Origin: Spirulina subsalsa FACHB-351
Lineage (GTDB): Bacteria; Cyanobacteriota; Cyanobacteriia; Cyanobacteriales; Spirulinaceae
Assembly: GCF_026130165.1 (NCBI RefSeq)
Contig: NZ_JAIHOM010000040.1
Span: forward strand, 1 to 41,243
Direction: 5' to 3'
DNA: 41,243 nt
The position numbers and the translations under genes are program-made. Each line of letters starts with the position of its first letter. Position 1 is the first letter of the stretch. The notes under the pieces were generated by a model that was not told where the DNA came from, searched no databases, and saw only the letters and a program-made list of their open reading frames with translations. Shown piece after piece: positions 31,083-40,159 of the stretch.

Positions 31083-33359
31083 ATGGTTTCTAATCTCAAC
31101 CCTCAATCTTCCCTACCATCCGGCAGCCCAAGTCCCCAACCCCTGCCCGGCAAACCGATATTAGAACCTCCCTTTGCCCCCAAAGCCGAGGAAGAATCCT
31201 TAAACCTGCGGCAAGCCCTTTCTGTATTGCGGAGACGGTGGTGGGTGATGTTGCTCGTCAGTGGTGCCGTGAGTTGTGCAGTCGGTTTTAGAGTCCTCAA
31301 TGAAGTGCCACTTTATCGCAGTCAATTCCGCTTGCTGATTGAACCCATTGCCAGTGATGAGAGTTTTGACCAATTCAGTCAGCGCCTGATTGGACAGTAT
31401 GCGGCCGAAATTGACTATGAAACCCAGATCGAGGTGTTGGTGAGTCCGACGGTCATTAATCCCATTTTGACCCAGATTCAAACTCGTTACCCAGATATGG
31501 ACTACAACGCCTTGGTGAGTAATTTGGGCATTGGACGAGTGGGGCCGACCAAGATTTTAGAGGTGAGTTATCAAGACTCCAACCCCGAAAAGATTCAGTT
31601 TGTCTTAGAACAAGTTTCGGAAGGGTTTATTGAGTATTCCCAACGGGAACGGAAAACTGGGAATCAAAAGGGGTTGAATTTTGTGGAGGAACAATTACCT
31701 GTTTTGCAAAAGCGGGTGAATGATTTACAAATTGAGGTGCAACAGTTCCGCCAGCGACATAATATTTTAGACCCCAATGAACAGGGACAGGCCGCCGCAG
31801 GTCGTCTAAATGGGATTCGGGAGGAAATCCTACTGACTCAACGGGATTTACAGGAAACACAATCTCTCATCGCCCAACTCCAAGAACAGCTAAATACGGA
31901 TCTAGGTCAGGCGCTGGTGATGAATGCCTTAAGTGAGGCTCCCCGTTATCAGGCGTTGTTAAGTCAATTACAGGAGATTGAAAGCCAAATCGCGTTAGAG
32001 TCGGCGCGGTTTACGCCCAATAGCCCGAATATTCAGGTTTTACAAGAGCGACGCAATAATTTGCTGCCCTTGCTTCAGGCGGAAGCCCAAGTGGTGTTAG
32101 GTCGTCAGGGACTGCCCAGTGGAGGCCAAAATTTGGCAGCTTCGCCCAATGCCTTGCGATCGCAAACCACCCAGCAACTCATTGATACCCTTAACCGTCG
32201 TCAAGTCCTCACCGTGCGACAAGCCGCCCTGAGCCAAGCCGAAGCCGCCCAAACGCGACAAGTGCAGAATTTCGCCACCCTCAGCCGTCAATATGCCGAT
32301 TTAATGCGGGAGTTAGAAGTAGCCACAGAAGGGTTAAAACGCTTCCTCTCGGTACAGGAAGACTTACAAATTGAATCCGCCCGACGGACTATTTCTTGGG
32401 AGTTGCTCAACGCCCCCCAAATTCCCCTTTATCCTATTGCCCCTAATGTCCCTCGGGGGTTAACCATTGGTTTAGTGGCCGGAGTGTTGGCCGGGGCTGG
32501 AGCCGCCCTGATTGCGGAAAAACTTGACGTGCGCTTCCACTCCCCCGAAGATTTGCGGGATGCGGTGGGTTTACCCATTTTAGGAGTCATTCCCTACCGC
32601 AAGGAAATTAAAGATAGCCGGGTGAAAGATCGACCCCTACCCCGCTTGTCCGGGAGTCGTTACCGGGCTTCTCCTTTCTTGGAATCCTTCCGCAGTCTCA
32701 ACGCGAATTTATCCTTTTTTACCCCGGACAAACCCTTACAGGTTTTAGTAGTCAGTTCTTCTGTTCCCCTTGAAGGCAAGTCCACCACCTCAATTAATCT
32801 CGCCCAAGCGGCCGCCGCTATGGGGCAACGGGTGTTATTAGTAGATGCCGATTTGCGCCGTCCTCAAGTCCATGTGATGACCGATTTACCCAATGTGTGG
32901 GGATTATCCCATGCCATCTCAATGGATATTGAAGTAGAGGATATTATTCAACCCTTCCCCAGTATCAATGGGGGGACTTCTGGAGAGGACAATCTCTATA
33001 TTTTAACCTCGGGTCAAATTCCCCCAGACCCCACCCGGTTACTATCGTCCCAAAAAATGCGATCGCTGATTGAATATTTCCGTCAATCCTTCGACCTAGT
33101 GATTTTTGACACCCCCCCCATGTTAGGGTTAGCCGATGCCAAATTCCTAGCGGCTCAAGCCGATGTGATGTTAATGGTGGTAAGGTTAGGCTGGACCGAC
33201 CGGGCTATCTTTAAGCAAGTCATTGATGGGCTGAAAGTCTCCCAAACCTCCGCATTAGGTCTGATTGCCAACGGAGCTAAAGACTTCAGTTCCGGTTCTT
33301 ATTATTACTATCATCGTTATTTTGCCACCGAAGAGGGGGCGCATCCTGTAGACTCATGA
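31083..33359 (+). CDS. Wzc-type polysaccharide co-polymerase / bacterial tyrosine kinase
   Basis: I use the ATG at 31083 (758 residues); the TTG at 31068 is the only upstream alternative. The first part is a Wzz domain, with membrane span 1 at [17 protein letters not shown] and span 2 at GLTIGLVAGVLAGAGAAL (~458-478). Between them is a long periplasmic coiled coil (VLQKRVNDLQIEVQQFRQRH and following). The cytoplasmic BY-kinase part has Walker A SSVPLEGKST (Lys566), A' VLLVDADLRRPQ and Walker B LVIFDTPP. A C-terminal Tyr cluster SYYYYHRY ends the chain, the autophosphorylation tail of the family. It controls chain length and export of a surface polysaccharide. The stop overlaps the next gene by ATGA, so the two are translationally coupled. 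Confidence 0.93.
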   Translation: MVSNLNPQSSLPSGSPSPQPLPGKPILEPPFAPKAEEESLNLRQALSVLRRRWWVMLLVSGAVSCAVGFRVLNEVPLYRSQFRLLIEPIASDESFDQFSQRLIGQYAAEIDYETQIEVLVSPTVINPILTQIQTRYPDMDYNALVSNLGIGRVGPTKILEVSYQDSNPEKIQFVLEQVSEGFIEYSQRERKTGNQKGLNFVEEQLPVLQKRVNDLQIEVQQFRQRHNILDPNEQGQAAAGRLNGIREEILLTQRDLQETQSLIAQLQEQLNTDLGQALVMNALSEAPRYQALLSQLQEIESQIALESARFTPNSPNIQVLQERRNNLLPLLQAEAQVVLGRQGLPSGGQNLAASPNALRSQTTQQLIDTLNRRQVLTVRQAALSQAEAAQTRQVQNFATLSRQYADLMRELEVATEGLKRFLSVQEDLQIESARRTISWELLNAPQIPLYPIAPNVPRGLTIGLVAGVLAGAGAALIAEKLDVRFHSPEDLRDAVGLPILGVIPYRKEIKDSRVKDRPLPRLSGSRYRASPFLESFRSLNANLSFFTPDKPLQVLVVSSSVPLEGKSTTSINLAQAAAAMGQRVLLVDADLRRPQVHVMTDLPNVWGLSHAISMDIEVEDIIQPFPSINGGTSGEDNLYILTSGQIPPDPTRLLSSQKMRSLIEYFRQSFDLVIFDTPPMLGLADAKFLAAQADVMLMVVRLGWTDRAIFKQVIDGLKVSQTSALGLIANGAKDFSSGSYYYYHRYFATEEGAHPVDS

Positions 33360-34849
33360 CCCATCAACCCATGAAAATCCCGTCCATCCTTCAGGGTTCA
33401 TTGCTTTTGTTCCTGTTACTCCCTCTCCAGGCCCAGGCGCAAATCCCCACCTTTACCCCCCTAGATTTAGACCTTCCCACTCCCGAGGAAGCCCCCCTCA
33501 ATCCCCCCCCTTGGGACGAGGGAGAACCCCCAGAGGTAACTCCTCCCGAGGTCGCCCCAGCCTTTACCCCTTCCTTCCTACCTCCCAACCTACCCTATAC
33601 CCTCGGAGCAGGCGATCGCGTCCGGCTCGATATCTTCAACGTACCCGAGTATAGTGGGGAATATCCCGTGTTAATTGATGGCACCCTCAACCTCCCCCTC
33701 ATCGGCACCATTCCCGTCGCTGACCTCACCCTCCAACAGGCCGCCGACCTTCTTTCCCAACGTTACGCCCTCTATTTAACCCGTCCCATCGTCACCCTCG
33801 GTTTACTCCGGCCCCGTCCCGTGCGGTTAGCCATTGCCGGAGAAGTCCAACGACCCGGTTCCTACACTGTCACCGTCGATGAAGGCCGCCAGTTTCCCAC
33901 CGTCACCGAGTTAATCGCCCTCGCCGAAGGGATTACCCTCTCCGCCGATGTGCGGCAAGTGAGAATCCGTCGCACCTATCAAGGGGTAGAACAAACCTAC
34001 ACGGTAGACCTTTGGCAACTCCTGCAAGCGGGAGAATTGGGTCAAGATATTCCCCTGCGAGATGGGGACGCTTTAATTATCCCCACAGCAATGGCCATTA
34101 ATCCCCAAGAATTGCGTCAACTCGCCGATGCGAGCTTTGCCCCCGATGCCCCCAGTTCCATCCAGATTGCTATAGTCGGGGAAGTAGTACGACCAGGAAC
34201 CCATACCCTGCGCGTCGATGCCCTAGGAGTTCTCCCCACCGTCACCACGGCGATTAAAGAAGCGGGGGGAATTACCACCCTCGCCAATGTGCGCAATATT
34301 GAACTCCGTCGCACCCCCCGCAACGGTCAAGAAGAAACCATTCAGGTAGATTTATGGGAGTTACTGCAAAGCGGCGACTTGAGTCAGGATGTGTTATTAC
34401 AACCGGGCGATCGCATTGTAGTCGCCCAAGCCCCCGAAATTGACAGCGCCACCATTGGCACCCTCACCTCCGCCACCTTCTCCCCCAACACCGTGCGGGT
34501 CAATGTCGTAGGCGAAGTCAACCGAGGCGGCACCCTAGAACTTCCCCCCAATACCCCCTTAAACCAAGCCATTTTAGCCGCCGGAGGGTTTAATAATCGA
34601 GCGCGCAAGAGTCGGGTGGAATTAGTGCGACTCAACCCCAATGGCACCGTTTCTCGGCAAGAGTTCGCCGTGGATTTAACCCAAGGCATTGATAATGAAA
34701 ATAATCCCGTTCTGCTCAACAACGATGTCGTTGTGGTAAATCGTTCCTTCCTCGCCCGCACCACCGACACCCTCACCTCAGTCCTCGCACCTGTGGGGGG
34801 TTTTGTCTCGTTTATCAACTTTTTCCGCATTTTCGGGTTTTTGAATTAA
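33356..34849 (+). CDS. Wza-type polysaccharide export protein with SLBB domains
   Basis: The 497-residue protein has a signal peptide (IPSILQGSLLLFLLLPLQAQAQ) and a Pro-rich linker to residue ~75. The polysaccharide export (PES) domain follows (YTLGAGDRVRLDIFNVPEYSGEYPVLIDGTLNLPLIG). Three SLBB-type repeats come next, each starting VRLAIAGEVQRPGSYTV, IQIAIVGEVVRPGTHTL or VRVNVVGEVNRGGTLEL. Two of them close with RDGDALIIP or QPGDRIVVA. The signal end QAQAQ-IPT has no Cys, so it is not a lipoprotein like E. coli Wza. It forms the outer-membrane export channel partner of the Wzc-type protein. No glycosyltransferases or wzx/wzy are nearby, so synthesis genes are elsewhere. Confidence 0.92.
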   Translation: MTHQPMKIPSILQGSLLLFLLLPLQAQAQIPTFTPLDLDLPTPEEAPLNPPPWDEGEPPEVTPPEVAPAFTPSFLPPNLPYTLGAGDRVRLDIFNVPEYSGEYPVLIDGTLNLPLIGTIPVADLTLQQAADLLSQRYALYLTRPIVTLGLLRPRPVRLAIAGEVQRPGSYTVTVDEGRQFPTVTELIALAEGITLSADVRQVRIRRTYQGVEQTYTVDLWQLLQAGELGQDIPLRDGDALIIPTAMAINPQELRQLADASFAPDAPSSIQIAIVGEVVRPGTHTLRVDALGVLPTVTTAIKEAGGITTLANVRNIELRRTPRNGQEETIQVDLWELLQSGDLSQDVLLQPGDRIVVAQAPEIDSATIGTLTSATFSPNTVRVNVVGEVNRGGTLELPPNTPLNQAILAAGGFNNRARKSRVELVRLNPNGTVSRQEFAVDLTQGIDNENNPVLLNNDVVVVNRSFLARTTDTLTSVLAPVGGFVSFINFFRIFGFLN

Positions 34850-34902
34850 CTCCCCTCGGGCAGATTGTATCCAGATCAATCCCCTGACCTCCCCATTTGC
34901 TG

Positions 34903-34919
34903 AGGATAGCAGTTATCCT
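34903..34919 (+). terminator. Weak hairpin after the Wza-type gene
   Basis: AGGATA/TATCCT form a 6-bp stem with a 5-nt loop 53 bp past the stop, followed by GAAAGGGGTTTT. The stem is short and the T-run is late, so termination is only a guess. Confidence 0.3.
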
Positions 34920-34967
34920 GAAAGGGGTTTTCGTATTTAGATTTTAAGATTTTAAGCCTAACGTTTT

Positions 34968-36170
34968 ATGACTACAGCATCTCAACGCATTGTCATCCTA
35001 GGGGGAGGATTTGGGGGACTCTATACGGCTTTACGCTTAAGCCAATTCCCCTGGCAGGGAAACCAGCCCGAAATTGTGCTAGTGGATAAAAATGACCGCT
35101 TTTTGTTCTCTCCCCTCCTCTACGAGCTAATTACAGGAGAGTTGCAAAGCTGGGAAATTGCCCCGCCTTTTGAGGAATTATTGAGTCAGACTGGGATTCG
35201 CTTTTATCAGGCGAAGGTGACGGGGATTCAGGTAGAAGAACAGTATGTAGAGTTAGAAAATCGCCCCGCTTTGGCCTATGACTATTTAGCCATTGCACTC
35301 GGAGGACAAACACCCCTCAACAATATCCCCGGTGTACAAGATTATGCCATCCCCTTCCGTACCCTCCCCCATGCCTACCACCTCTTGGAAAAATTGCGCA
35401 TTCTTGAACAGTCCGACCTGGATAAAATCCGCATCGCCATTATCGGCGGGGGATATAGTGGGGTAGAGTTAGCCTGTAAGCTAGCCGATCGTTTGGGGGA
35501 ACGGGGGCGGATTCGCATTGTGGAACGGGGCGAAAAATTGCTCAAAACGGCCACCGATTTTAACCGTCAAGCGGCGGAAAAAGCCCTAGAAGAGCGGAAG
35601 GTTTGGGTAGATTTAGAAACCTCCGTGGAGTCTGTGGGGGCCGATTCCTTGGAATTGCTCTACAAAGGACAAATTGACCTGTTACCCGTGGAAATTGTAC
35701 TGTGGACCGTGGGAACTCAAGTCTGTGACCTGATTCGCCATTTACCTCTGCCCCACAACGAACGGGGTCAATTAATGACCCAGCCTACCCTGCAAGTGGT
35801 AGACTATCCCCATCTGTTCGCCTTGGGAGATGCCGCCCTGTGTCAGGATGTCACCGGGCAAGAACTTCAGGCCACGGCACAGGTGGCGATTCAACAGGCC
35901 GATTATTGCGCCTGGAACCTTTGGGCTTCGTTGTGCGATCGCCCATTACTGCCATTCCGCTATCAAAGCCTCGGAGAGATGCTAGCATTAGGAGTCGAAA
36001 CAGCCACCCTTAACGGGTTGGGGATTAAGTTGGATGGGTCCCTAGGGTATGTCGCCCGCCGACTCGCCTATTTATACCGTTTACCCACCCTACAACATCA
36101 ACTCGCGGTAGGGGTGAACTGGCTCACTCAGCCACTCCTTAACGTTCTATCCCAGTCCAAAAACTCGTAA
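34968..36170 (+). CDS. ndbB: Type II NAD(P)H dehydrogenase, demethylphylloquinone reductase (NdbB type)
   Basis: The 400-residue protein has two Rossmann motifs: FAD-binding VILGGGFGGLYTALRL (8-23) and NAD(P)H-binding IAIIGGGYSGVELACKLADRLG. Other family marks are VDKNDRFLFSPLLYEL, LAIALGGQTPLNNIPGV, TVGTQVCDLIRHLPLPHNERGQL and LFALGDAAL. The C-terminal amphipathic part (LARRLAYLYRLPTLQHQLAVGVNW-like) attaches to the membrane. I remember a near match to slr1743 (NdbB), which reduces the demethylated quinone before the last methylation of phylloquinone for photosystem I. A general respiratory NDH-2 is the alternative. The stop overlaps the start of the HAD gene (TAATG). Confidence 0.85.
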   Translation: MTTASQRIVILGGGFGGLYTALRLSQFPWQGNQPEIVLVDKNDRFLFSPLLYELITGELQSWEIAPPFEELLSQTGIRFYQAKVTGIQVEEQYVELENRPALAYDYLAIALGGQTPLNNIPGVQDYAIPFRTLPHAYHLLEKLRILEQSDLDKIRIAIIGGGYSGVELACKLADRLGERGRIRIVERGEKLLKTATDFNRQAAEKALEERKVWVDLETSVESVGADSLELLYKGQIDLLPVEIVLWTVGTQVCDLIRHLPLPHNERGQLMTQPTLQVVDYPHLFALGDAALCQDVTGQELQATAQVAIQQADYCAWNLWASLCDRPLLPFRYQSLGEMLALGVETATLNGLGIKLDGSLGYVARRLAYLYRLPTLQHQLAVGVNWLTQPLLNVLSQSKNS

Positions 36171-36811
36171 TGTCTAAACCAAAAGTCATTCTATTCGATG
36201 CCGTGGGAACCCTGTTTGGGGTGAAGGGCAGCGTCGGGGAAGTCTACAGTGCGATCGCCCAAGAATTTGGCGTACAGGTCGAGCCTAAGCTACTAGACCA
36301 AGCCTTTCATGACACCTTCAAAAAAACCGTACCCCTCGCCTTCCCCGGAGCGAAGTGGGTAGAAATTCCCGAAAAGGAGTATAACTGGTGGCAGGCGATC
36401 GCTAAAGCCACCTTCGCTCAAGCCGGAGTCCTCGAAGACTTTCAGGACTTCCCCGCCTTCTTCAATCGACTTTACGGTTATTTTGCCACCCCAGACCCCT
36501 GGGAAATTTACCCCGACATCCTCCCCTCCCTAGAAAAGTGGCGCTATGAACGCATCGAATTAGGCATTATCTCAAATTTCGACTCTCGGATTCATTCAGT
36601 GTTAGATGGGTTAGATTTGAAGAAATTTTTCCAAAGTATCACCATTTCCTCCTCCTGCGGTGTCGCGAAACCCAATCCCAAAATTTTCACCAAGGCCCTC
36701 GAAAAACATCAATGTTCCCCCAGTCAAGCCTGGTTTATCGGGGATAGTTTAGAAAACGACTATCGCGGAGCCAAAGCGGCTGGTTTGCGCCCCTTCCTCC
36801 TCCAACGTTAA
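36170..36811 (+). CDS. HAD-superfamily hydrolase (subfamily IA)
   Basis: The 213-residue protein opens with VILFDAVGTLFG; the nucleophile is Asp10, but position 12 of the usual DxDGT is Val here (DAVGT), as in the HDHD3/REG-2-like branch. Motif II is IISNFDSR, the motif III Lys is in CGVAKPNPKIF, and motif IV is FIGDSLENDYRGAKAAG. A helical cap lies between ~18 and 95. DAVGT replaces the acid/base Asp of ordinary phosphatases, so activity may be low or altered. TAATG overlap with ndbB points to coupled translation; no shared pathway is known. Confidence 0.88.
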   Translation: MSKPKVILFDAVGTLFGVKGSVGEVYSAIAQEFGVQVEPKLLDQAFHDTFKKTVPLAFPGAKWVEIPEKEYNWWQAIAKATFAQAGVLEDFQDFPAFFNRLYGYFATPDPWEIYPDILPSLEKWRYERIELGIISNFDSRIHSVLDGLDLKKFFQSITISSSCGVAKPNPKIFTKALEKHQCSPSQAWFIGDSLENDYRGAKAAGLRPFLLQR

Positions 36812-36867
36812 CCGGAAAAGTCACAAACCCGAGAGAATCAAGCACTGACACCCGAAATCAGCTATCT

Positions 36868-37809
36868 TTGAATCAAGTTCGTCTCAAGTGGGGGGAAAGA
36901 ACCTTGGATGCGGCCAATCAGCAAAAAATCTTAGGATATTTTATTGAGGAAGCGAGGGAACACCTCGAAACCTTAGCGCAAGGGGTGATGGATCTCCCCA
37001 AAGTCTGTAAAGATCCAGAAGCCCTCAACGAGTTATTTCGTGCCGCTCACTCCGTCAAAGGGGGATCGGCTATGTTGGGCTACGATAGTATTCAAAAAAC
37101 AGCCCACCGTCTCGAAGATTGCTTTAAAATCCTGAAAGAACATGATGTTCCCGTTGATAGCAAACTAGAAGCCTTATTTCTCAAAGGGTACGACACCCTG
37201 CACACCCTCCTCGATCACCTCGAAAGTCCCGATGGTTTACAAGACGCAACAGCCCACCGAATCACCAAAGCGGCTGAACCGGATTTTGATACCCTCGAAA
37301 ATTATTTACATCAGTTGGTGAGTGGGGAAGTCGTCGAAGAAAGTCCAAAACCCCAAAAAGCCCCCGTCGCCACCCCGCCACCCTCAGATCCCTTTGCTAA
37401 CGAAACCAAGGCTTTGTTAAAAGAAATGCTCGCCCTCTTCAAAGCTAAAGCCACCCCCGAAGGCCGCAAACAACTACAAAAGTTATGTGTGCGCTTGGCT
37501 AAATTAGCCCCTAAAGAGAAAGGCTGGCAAATGGTCACTAAATCCTGTCATCAGGTCATAGGCAATCCAAAATATTCCTATCGCACCCTTGCCCCGGTTA
37601 TTATAAAAGAACTCAAACACAACAGCGACTTGAAGGTTTTAGGTCAGTCGGACGAAATTCACGTTAGCCCGACCTTAAAACAACTGGCTGAGGCTAAAAC
37701 GCCCCAAGTTCTGATTCCTGTAGAACCTAAAGCGGCAGCGAAAACTTTAATTAATGTGTTTAGTAAACAACAACTCTCCCAACTGGTGGAATTACTCGCG
37801 GCCAAATAG
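36868..37809 (+). CDS. Hpt (histidine phosphotransfer) domain protein
   Basis: The frame begins at a TTG (36868, 313 residues). A second TTG at 36904, preceded by GGGGGGAAAGAA, would give the more usual short N-terminus; neither is certain. The Hpt domain (~20-125) has YFIEEAREHLETLAQGVM and FRAAHSVKGGSAMLGY with the phospho-accepting His of AAHSVKGG. A Pro-rich linker and a ~130-residue helical C-terminal part (KALLKEMLALFKAKATPEGRK...) of unknown type follow. It resembles a CheA N-terminus without the kinase domain, so it likely relays phosphate in a chemotaxis-like or motility pathway. No kinase or regulator genes are adjacent. Confidence 0.85.
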   Translation: MNQVRLKWGERTLDAANQQKILGYFIEEAREHLETLAQGVMDLPKVCKDPEALNELFRAAHSVKGGSAMLGYDSIQKTAHRLEDCFKILKEHDVPVDSKLEALFLKGYDTLHTLLDHLESPDGLQDATAHRITKAAEPDFDTLENYLHQLVSGEVVEESPKPQKAPVATPPPSDPFANETKALLKEMLALFKAKATPEGRKQLQKLCVRLAKLAPKEKGWQMVTKSCHQVIGNPKYSYRTLAPVIIKELKHNSDLKVLGQSDEIHVSPTLKQLAEAKTPQVLIPVEPKAAAKTLINVFSKQQLSQLVELLAAK

Positions 37810-37842
37810 TAGATTTTTAGTTCCTGCTCATTGTATCGGTCT

Positions 37843-38133
37843 ATGTTTCAACTCCTTGCCCCCTTTGTTCATGCCATCCAACCCTTTTTAATCCCCTTGT
37901 GTTTCCTATTCGCTTGGCTGTTCATTCTCAGCCTAATTAGCTCCATGGTGGGCAGTGTTCGAGAGATCATCGCCCGTAGTCAAACCATGCACCAGATCCC
38001 TTGCTCTGACTGCCAATTTTTCACCAATGATCATCGCTTGAAATGTACAATTCACCCTACCATTGCCAATACAGAACAAGCGATTTATTGCCGAGATTTT
38101 CAGCCGCACCAAAGCTTTAGCTCTCTTTCCTAA
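37843..38133 (+). CDS. Small membrane protein with CxxC...C...C motif (conserved cyanobacterial)
   Basis: I start at the ATG at 37843 (96 residues); a TTG at 37831 is possible. One membrane span (FLIPLCFLFAWLFILSLISSMV) lies near the N-terminus, followed by a basic stretch and a soluble tail: IPCSDCQFFTNDHRLKCTIHPTIANTEQAIYCRDF. The four Cys there look like a small metal or redox site. I recall conserved cyanobacterial proteins with the same CQFF...LKC.(V/I)HP...CRDF pattern but no function. It lies 33 bp after the Hpt gene and before the TnpB element, whose left end I cannot fix within 38134-38197. Confidence 0.7.
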   Translation: MFQLLAPFVHAIQPFLIPLCFLFAWLFILSLISSMVGSVREIIARSQTMHQIPCSDCQFFTNDHRLKCTIHPTIANTEQAIYCRDFQPHQSFSSLS

Positions 38134-38197
38134 TGGCGTGTTCAATTAATGAAAAATAAAATTAAAAATTCTGAAATAATCAGCAAACAAGATCAAG

Positions 38198-39634
38198 ATG
38201 ATCGTAACTCATAAGTACAAACTTAAGCCATCAGAATCCCAAGTAAAAATAATGCTGAATTGGATAACGATGCTTAAAAGTCATTATAACTATTGTTTGA
38301 GAGATAGGATAGAAGCATACGAGGAGGTAAAAGCACCCCGACTAGGAGAATATTGTGATTTGAGAACGAAAGCTCATTGCACACCATTAACCTGTTCTAT
38401 TTCCAAAAATTCTAACTTAGGAGAACCGTTTAAAAAGAACGGGAAAAAGCGAAGTGCTTATGAACAGCAATCCTCAGAATTACCTAGTTTCAAAAAGTCT
38501 CATCCTTGGTACAAACTCATTCATTCTACGGTATTGCAACAAAATCTCAGACGATTAGACAAAGCCTTTCAAAATTTATTTCAAGCGGGAAAAGGGTATC
38601 CCAACTTCAAAAAACGACATCAGTTTAAGAGTTTTTCTTATCCCCCTAATCAGGTAAAAGTAGTAGGAGACAAAATCTATCTCCCGTCTATCGGTTGGAT
38701 GAAAATGTACTTATCTCGTCCTTTAAGAGAAGGATTTGAGGTAAGAAGTGTCACCGTGAGACAGAAAGCCGATGGTTTCTATGTAGCCATTCAGTTAGAA
38801 GATAAGTCAATCCCTCAAACAGAAACAATAGATGTGAACCAAATCAAGGCGGTAGTAGGGGTTGATTGTGGTGCTAGACCCCATAAACTACTGGCCTTAT
38901 CTAACGGAAAAAATATCCCTAATCCTGAGTATGAGAAAAGATTAGCGAAGCGAAAAACATTAAGACAACGTAGAGCTAGTCGTAAAAAGCGTGGTTCTAA
39001 TAATCAAAAAATTGCTTATAGAAAAGTAGCGAGATTAGAACAAAAAATAGTAAATCAACGGGAGGATTACCAATGGAAGGTTGCACACAAATTACTACAG
39101 TTGGCAGATGTCATCGTCATGGAAAAATTAAATATTCAGGGCATGAGCCGTAAAGGTAAACCAAAACAGGATGAAAATGGGCATTACCTTAAAAATGGAC
39201 AAAATGCCAAAAAAGCCTTAAATCGCTTAATTAGAGACTGTTCTTGGGGAGGATTAAAAGGAAAAATTCGTCAGGTAGCTGAAAAGTTTGGGCGCATTTT
39301 CCTAGAAGTTGATCCCAAATACTCATCTCAAACCTGTTCTAGTTGTGGATTTAAGGACAAAAAAAATAGACACAAGGAAAGTTTCTTGTGTCTAAATTGC
39401 AACACCCCTATAGATGCGGATACTAATGCTGGTATTGTACTAGGTAAAAGGGGTTGTCAAATACTTGGTATCAGTTTCGATACTCTACTGGGAGTCACCC
39501 AGAAAGTTACGGGTACGCCTGAAACAACAGGTGCGAGCAATCGGGATACATCAGAAGCGTTAGCCTCTGAGCCTACCAACCCTCTGCAACTTTCGTTGTT
39601 TGAGTGGATGAATGGTCGAGCAATCGGCTGTTAG
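38198..39634 (+). CDS. tnpB: TnpB (IS200/IS605 OrfB), apparently intact
   Basis: The 478-residue protein begins like TnpB (MIVTHKYKLKPSESQVKIM, then a helical N-terminal part). It has the three RuvC acids: VVGVDCGARPHKLL (Asp), VIVMEKLNIQGM (Glu) and IDADTNAGIVLG (Asp). The zinc finger is CSSCGFKDKKNRHKESFLCLNC. A ~65-residue tail follows the last Asp. TnpB is an RNA-guided nuclease that uses an omega (re)RNA made from the element's right end. The GC-poor codon use and a different subfamily from the other two tnpB genes here suggest separate acquisition. No tnpA (Y1 transposase) is nearby, so it cannot move without help. Confidence 0.92.
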   Translation: MIVTHKYKLKPSESQVKIMLNWITMLKSHYNYCLRDRIEAYEEVKAPRLGEYCDLRTKAHCTPLTCSISKNSNLGEPFKKNGKKRSAYEQQSSELPSFKKSHPWYKLIHSTVLQQNLRRLDKAFQNLFQAGKGYPNFKKRHQFKSFSYPPNQVKVVGDKIYLPSIGWMKMYLSRPLREGFEVRSVTVRQKADGFYVAIQLEDKSIPQTETIDVNQIKAVVGVDCGARPHKLLALSNGKNIPNPEYEKRLAKRKTLRQRRASRKKRGSNNQKIAYRKVARLEQKIVNQREDYQWKVAHKLLQLADVIVMEKLNIQGMSRKGKPKQDENGHYLKNGQNAKKALNRLIRDCSWGGLKGKIRQVAEKFGRIFLEVDPKYSSQTCSSCGFKDKKNRHKESFLCLNCNTPIDADTNAGIVLGKRGCQILGISFDTLLGVTQKVTGTPETTGASNRDTSEALASEPTNPLQLSLFEWMNGRAIGC

Positions 39635-39635
39635 A

Positions 39636-39670
39636 ATCCCCACCTTCTACGAAGTAAGGTGGGGAGCTTC
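39636..39670 (+). mobile_element. Right end of the tnpB element: perfect 9-bp hairpin
   Basis: Immediately after the tnpB stop, CCCCACCTT (39638-39646) and AAGGTGGGG (39656-39664) form a perfect stem with a 9-nt loop, preceded by GAAT and followed by AGCTTCAAG. By analogy this is the transposon right end and the 3' scaffold of the omega RNA, with the guide continuing into 39671 onward. Confidence 0.75.
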
Positions 39671-39698
39671 AAGATATTGAATTGGGGAAAATTGTCCT

Positions 39699-40046
39699 AT
39701 GGAAACAGTAACAGATAAATTAAAGCATTATCAGCAAATTGTAGAACAATTGTTGATGGGTTATGCCGAAAGTAAACCTGCTTATGGCGAGATTGAGGTT
39801 GAGACAATTTTTGACACCCAGCGCAATCATTATCAAATTGTACATCTAGGTTGGCATCATCAGCGCTGGGTACATCATTGTGTTATCCATCTAGATATTC
39901 GCCAAGAGAAAATCTGGATTTTCTACAATTCAACAGAGCATGATATTGCCTCAGATTTAGTCGATTTGGGTGTCCCTAAACAAGATATTGTGCTAGGGTT
40001 TTATCCTCCTTTCATGCGGGAAATGAGTGAATATTCTGTGGGTTAA
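39699..40046 (+). CDS. xisI: XisI protein (fdxN-element excision controlling factor family)
   Basis: The 115-residue protein matches XisI throughout: METVTDKLKHYQQIVEQLL, VETIFDTQRNHYQIVHLGWHH, RWVHHCVIHLDIRQEKIWIFYNSTEHDIASDLVDLGVPKQDIVLGFYPP, and the last MREMSEY. Full family length. XisI was named for control of fdxN-element excision in heterocysts but is widespread and multi-copy in cyanobacteria, usually right behind and overlapping xisH. Here no xisH is present: tnpB's right end lies just ~28 bp upstream. Its cellular role is unknown. The start ATG at 39699 has no clear ribosome-binding site. Confidence 0.92.
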   Translation: METVTDKLKHYQQIVEQLLMGYAESKPAYGEIEVETIFDTQRNHYQIVHLGWHHQRWVHHCVIHLDIRQEKIWIFYNSTEHDIASDLVDLGVPKQDIVLGFYPPFMREMSEYSVG

Positions 40047-40159
40047 AAGTGGGTCGTAGTAGTCCCTTGACAAACTATAGCATTTCCCCATCATTGATCA
40101 ACTCTCAGAGAAGTTTCTCATAATACTTCAAGCTCCTTGTCACCCTTGTATACTGTTTT

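Noticed and set aside
40069-40101. TTGACA-type promoter in the gap after xisI
   Set aside because: The -35 is perfect, but the spaced -10 (ATCATT) is poor and no plus-strand gene follows.
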